Source: Rugalucina vietnamica (taxonomy: Eukaryota > Mollusca > Bivalvia > Lucinida > Lucinidae). Taken from it: a stretch of 64,000 nucleotides of DNA. Of the stretch, positions 59,915-64,000 are shown piece after piece; position 1 is the first letter of the stretch, and each line of letters starts with the position of its first letter. The notes under the pieces were generated by a model. It saw only the letters and a list, made by a program, of their open reading frames with translations. It did not search any database and was not told where the DNA came from. The stretch lies in contig OZ024870.1 of the NCBI GenBank assembly GCA_964017185.1, positions 22,405,621 to 22,469,620 on the forward strand, read 5' to 3'. The position numbers and the translations under genes are program-made.

Positions 59915-61980
59915 GTAAATTCGCTCTCACTCAGTTCGTGCTCACTCAGTTCGTGATTATGAGATATGACAGCTGATTTGGAACGGTCTGACTTCAACCC
60001 AGCTATCCCAAAGGAGGTGGTGGTTGTTACTCTCAGATACTTTCTCTTTATCAGTGTTGGGGGGGTCAAAATTTACATTGATCAGGATGACATGTAGAAC
60101 ATGTATACCCCTATTAGGCTGAAACCCCACTTTCGTACATGTATGTAAAATTTGGGTTTACAGGGGTATACCTATTCTTCTTTTGCTGTTAAACAAAAAT
60201 TGTGGGTACTTGTTAGAACCACTTCAGTATGTACACACAATCTATGTTTTGAGCAAAATAGGAAAATTTCATTTTTTTTTTCACTAGGAAATTTTCATTT
60301 TTACAGCTATAAAAAACATTTGAAATTGCAGCGGCGTGTTTTCGTAATGTTGAAATTTGTTGATATTTGTGTATGATTTAAAATTAGTTATTTGGTCAGG
60401 GAGCGACCATTTGATTGGTGTGTGTGTGTGGGGGGGGGGGGGGGTCCAAGATATTCAGGACTGGGAAAATTCTATTGTACACTTCGTATTATATGCAATA
60501 AAAAAGACATATATATATTTTGGTATGCTAAAAATCGATCCCAGAAAGGGTGTGTAGTCTGTCAGCCCCGTTATTTTGGGGGCACAGAGTAGATGCTGGA
60601 TCGAAGGTATATACAAGCAAAATCTCGGAGTACCCCACTGGGCAAAATTCCTTATATTTATGGGGTAGTGTGTCATACCTGATATTTTGGGACTTGGGTA
60701 CAGGTTAGGAGGTTGAGCTTATGTACATGTAAAGGCAAAATCTCCAGGCACCCCCAGGACCCCTGGGCTGGTGATCCGGTTTCGCATACAGCTCTGGGCA
60801 TTCGATTGGAAGTTTTAATATACTGCCCTTTATTTCTCTTCCTTAGTAATAGAAACCCAAACCCAGAATGCATGGTCTGTGGAGAAATAACTGAATTAAG
60901 ACAAAAATAGTACATGTATTATCATCTACTTTATTATCAAACACAGTGCATAAGAAATGTTCCCCCAATGCTTTTTGCGTAATGGCAATATATCACTGTT
61001 TGGCTATTATAGCCTGGTTGTGCATCAAGATAAACTGTAGTTACTTATTTTGCTCTGTTTGCAGTCATTTTAATGGCATATCACAATTAACATAAGGGTG
61101 CCATTAACTTATTAATGGTATTGCTAATCATTAAGTTAATGGGCTAGATTTACTGTTAAATTAATGACATACAAAAGTAAATCTTGACCATTAAATTATT
61201 AATGGTAATTACTCTTGGGTGATTAATGGGGTTTGTTTGTGGTGAAATTAATGGCATACAGAAAAAGATTATACCATCAATTTAAGGTGGCCATTAAATC
61301 CAGTGCCATTAAAAATCATTAAAAAGGCTCTTAATGTATAGCATTTTCATGGGGCCATTAAAAATATTAATGGAAATTAAATGGGAAATTAATGGTCCTT
61401 AAAGCTACATTAAATTAAAGATTCAATGCATTTTAATGCTTATGAAAATACCTTAAAAATGTGGCTCTAGAAAAGTAACTGTCCCATTAAATTGACATTA
61501 ATTGTAATGGCTGATATTTAATGGATATTTCAGACTCATTAATTTGCTTTTAAAATGTGAATTTAAGTGGCTTTAATTTGCTTTTAAAATGACAGTATAA
61601 AAATTAATGGTCCCATTAAAATGCTATACATTAAGAGCTTTTTAAGAAGTTTTTAATGCTGATGGATACCATTAAATATTTTAATGGTACCTTTACTTTA
61701 AGGGGGGGGACTTATTTTAGGGCCTGAATTTAACAGATTTTAATTGTCATAAAATTAATGGAAATTTAACAATGCCTTTAACCTAATGGCATTTTCATGT
61801 TGTTTTAATGACTCTTAATGTATAGCATTTTAATGAGATATTTAATCCTCTTTTAACAAGCTTTTCATGGGGGGAATCTTTGAAAATGCTCTTAAATTTA
61901 ATTGATTATTTTTATGCCTTTTTAATTGATATTTAACGGGGATGTGTGCAGTAGTGTTACATGCCATCGAAACCAATGTT

Positions 61981-63000
61981 ATTATATACTTAGAAAAACA
62001 ATTAAGGGATATGGTTTTTGTTTCGATTTCATTCCTAAAGGTATAATTTTTTCTATCGAAATAATTAATAGATATGTAGCAGAACCATCACTGTGCAAGG
62101 ATTCCATAAAATTTTCGCGTTGCCTGGAAGCGCTTCTCGCAGACTTGCAGAAATGATGGAACACCCCTAAAATTAAAGTTATCACTGCTCCCTACCCTAT
62201 CCCAATCTTTCATTCACCCCCTCTTACTGGTTCATCCAAATGCAAAACTGTTTTGATAATCAAAATGGCGACACTTTTATGTCTAAAACGCACTTTTGGG
62301 AAATTTCAGAAATCTGTGATTTTTGGTAAAAAAAAAACACATTTTTTAACCAAAATTTTCTTTTTCGTTTAAAATGTTTTCCTTTGCACTGTGAGTATGA
62401 AACTGAAATCCGTTTTGGAATGTGCGCTCTGGTTTTCTCAAAACAGCGTTTTTTAAAATGTGTTGACAATTTTTTAATCTCGTAATGCAAATTCCCATCA
62501 AGGTAATGTTCAGTTCTTTAGCAAATGTTTTGAAACGCTGTAAAATCTAAACTAATGCCCGTAGCTCAAATCAGTTTTCTGTACCAAACTCGCAGCTTAA
62601 AGGGCAACGTTTTAAGCGAAAAAAAAATTTTGGTAAAAAATCGTGTTTTTAACCAAAAATCACAGATTTCTGAAATTTTTCCAATATGCATTTTAGACAT
62701 AAAAGTACCGGCATTTCGATTATCAAAACAGTTTTGCAGTTGAATGAACCAGTAAGAGGAGAGGAATGGCAGAATTGGGTAGGGTAGGCAACAGTTGGAA
62801 CTTCAATTTCAGGGGTGTTCCAACGTTTCTGCAAGTCTGCGAGAAGCGCTTCCAGGCAACGGGAAAATTTTATTGAATCTTTGCACAGTGATGGTTCTGC
62901 TACATATCTATTAATTATTTGGGTAGAAAAAATTATACCATTAACAATGAAATCGAAACAAAAACCATATCCCTCAATTGTTTTTCTAAGTATATATAAT
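61981..63000. mobile_element. 1-kb palindromic foldback element
   Basis: Arms of about 490 bp: ATTATATACTTAGAAAAACA at the left and its complement ending TATATATAAT at the right. Matching internal blocks include CTGGAAGCGCTTCTCGCAGA / TCTGCGAGAAGCGCTTCCAG and AATTTCAGAAATCTGTGATT / ATCACAGATTTCTGAAATTT. The centre is near 62490. It is inserted in the U4 backbone between CCAATGTT and AAAACGCTTAC, probably at TA. The ORFs within are mirror images of each other and not evidence of genes. Confidence 0.8.
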
Positions 63001-63107
63001 AAAACGCTTACATCTTAATCAATCATCCGAAGGGCATGAATATTCCTAAAAATATTCTAGCGCTGTAGTTTTTGTTTGTGTGAAAGATTGCAACATATAG
63101 AAATTAC

Positions 63108-63570
63108 AATACTACTACTGACAATCACGTGGCATTGTTTACAAATCGATAAATGATCGGTGACATACACTACAATTGAATCAGAAGTTGAGGTTAGATA
63201 CGCAATGTATTATTTGAGTTTTCTCCTATAACGTGTAAACTACTGAAAAAAGATGGGTGCAGAAATTGAACATTTATTGAAAGATAATAACATAAGAAAT
63301 CCTGGTTATTTTGTTTTCGCAAACACGTCAATATTATTGTGTTGGAAACACTATATATATGCTCATGGTGCGGATGTATTTGTGAAAACGAAATAGTCTG
63401 GATTTCTTATGTTACTTTCATTCAATAAATGTCCAATTTTTTGCATAGACTGTGCCTATCTATCAGTCAATAGAGTAAACGGTATAGGAGAAAATTCGAA
63501 CGTTTCATCTAAACGTCGATCGGAATTGCATTGTGCGTCACCCATTCCATACCACGTGTTTTTCAGCTGT
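63108..63570. mobile_element. Hairpin MITE, about 460 bp
   Basis: Imperfect inverted repeat over nearly its whole length: AATCACGTGGCATTG ... CATACCACGTGTTTTT outside, TTTTCTCCTATAACGTGTAA / TAAACGGTATAGGAGAAAAT further in, and AATAACATAAGAAATCCTGG / TCTGGATTTCTTATGTTACT near the centre at about 63345. U3 near 33949 lacks it (TTACAATACATACGAATG). Confidence 0.75.
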
Positions 63571-63683
63571 GAATACATACGAATGTTTTGTAAGCAGAAT
63601 GTACATGCAGAAACCGCGGTTGTCGTATTTTCAAAAAGCATCCTATTTATGAATTACTTTGCAGTTGCAATTATGCTATAATT

Positions 63684-63918
63684 GAGCCTGTGCATGAGAA
63701 AAACAACAATTGGCATAGGCGAAAACAAAGCCGCAGATCAGCTTCGCGGTAACCGCGAAGCTGATCAGCGCCTTTGTTTTCGCTACATGGATAGTACAAT
63801 CCCTCTTCTACTTAAATACAAAATTTCCAGCCTCTAACCATCTTCTGTGACTGTACAGCCCAGTTTGTGTCAGACCTGGTCGGAACCCCAAATTGTTGGT
63901 TTTCTCACGCACAGGCTC
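63684..63918 (+). mobile_element. GAGCCGC-type hairpin MITE, complete copy
   Basis: 235 bp with termini GAGCCTGTGCATGAGAAAAA and the complement of GAGCCTGTGCGTGAGAAAAC, flanked by a 4-bp AATT duplication (63680-63683 and 63919-63922). The central hairpin at 63718-63784 is nearly perfect over 33-34 bases per arm, meeting at CGCGGTAACCGCG. The 4-bp target agrees with the copy at 23488. Confidence 0.85.
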
Positions 63919-64000
63919 AATTATTAAAATTAATAAGTTTTCTTTCCTACATATTCTCGCAGCAAGAAATGTTTTGTTTGTCCATGGTGGATTATAATTA

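Larger units (their letters stand above)
57098..61956. mobile_element. CACTA (EnSpm)-type transposon, 4.86 kb, non-autonomous
   Basis: Termini CACTACTG ... CAGTAGTG are flanked by a 3-bp duplication TTA (57095-57097 and 61957-61959). U2 near 20968 and U3 near 33824 have the uninterrupted TTATTTACATGC site. Both subterminal regions (about 57110-57900 and 61060-61930) are packed with short CCATTAA/TTAATGG words in both orientations, the subterminal-repeat style of CACTA elements. No transposase is recognised. The core holds a nested MITE and exon-like pieces. Confidence 0.85.
54925..64000 (+). repeat. Unit U4 of the long-repeat array (right end outside window)
   Basis: Fourth unit. It follows U2 and U3 from the phasing string through 57097. 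The continuous backbone is then broken by a CACTA-type element (57098-61956) and a 1-kb palindrome (61981-63000), and resumes at 63001 with AAACGCTTACATCTTAATC as in U3 at 33848. The last bases (GTCCATGGTGGATTATAAT) match U3 near 34117, so the copy continues beyond the window. Confidence 0.65.

Noticed and set aside
61982..63018. Mirror-image ORF pairs within the 1-kb palindrome
   Set aside because: They arise because the arms are complementary. Neither has a recognisable domain.
1..64000. CRISPR arrays, operons, bacterial promoters, rRNA genes
   Set aside because: None seen. The spacing, composition and element types are eukaryotic.

Overview
The window looks like repeat-dense nuclear DNA of a bivalve mollusc, most likely a clam. 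It is AT-rich, has no operons and no intact host gene that I can recognise. It carries repeat types I associate with bivalve genomes: the 'GCTCACCTGAG...CAGGTGAGC' family, tRNA-derived SINEs, and a Penelope-like element (PLE) whose GIY-YIG nuclease is N-terminal to its reverse transcriptase (the Naiad type). I assign organism and families from memory of motifs, not from a search.

Layout. The background is at least four diverged head-to-tail copies of one long unit, phased here on the string TTGATACGTGATAAC at 18710, 32285 and 54925: U1 (1-18709, start outside the window), U2 (18710-32284), U3 (32285-54924) and U4 (54925-64000, end outside). U3 without its obvious insertions is about 12 kb. 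Different elements have inserted into each copy, so one copy often preserves the empty site of another. From left to right: PLE remnants, an inverted pair and hairpin repeats (1-10.6 kb); the CTCACCTGAG repeat with four ~455-bp internal units, split by a LINE 3' end (12.4-15.4 kb); a TIR element (15.6-16.9 kb); PLE tails and a SINE (17.3-18.4 kb); a tRNA-like double module (20.05-20.45 kb); a MITE inside a MITE (23.5-24.0 kb); SINEs (24.9, 26.9, 37.6, 45.3 kb); a Tc1-like element (31.3-32.2 kb); a PLE nested inside another PLE (38.8-45.0 kb); a mariner-like MITE (46.6-47.7 kb); a foldback element (48.2-51.6 kb); another PLE (52.4-54.0 kb); a 4.86-kb CACTA-type element (57.1-62.0 kb); and two large palindromes plus a hairpin MITE (62.0-63.9 kb).

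The most interesting object is the inner PLE at 40677-44116. Its reading frame runs from the GIY-YIG nuclease through the reverse transcriptase and is interrupted by in-frame UGA codons at two places where a cysteine is expected: the first Cys of the nuclease CCHH set, and the first Cys of the CxC linker, where the frame reads U-D-C. A second copy has the same linker UGA. A long hairpin with the layout of a SECIS element (AUGA, about 12 nt, AAA, then GA on the 3' side) overlaps the natural TAA stop. I read this as a selenoprotein-encoding retrotransposon. Multi-selenocysteine Naiads in clams have been published, so the class is known, but the SECIS position and the nested history are specific to this locus. 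The only other break in the inner copy is one extra A in an A run.
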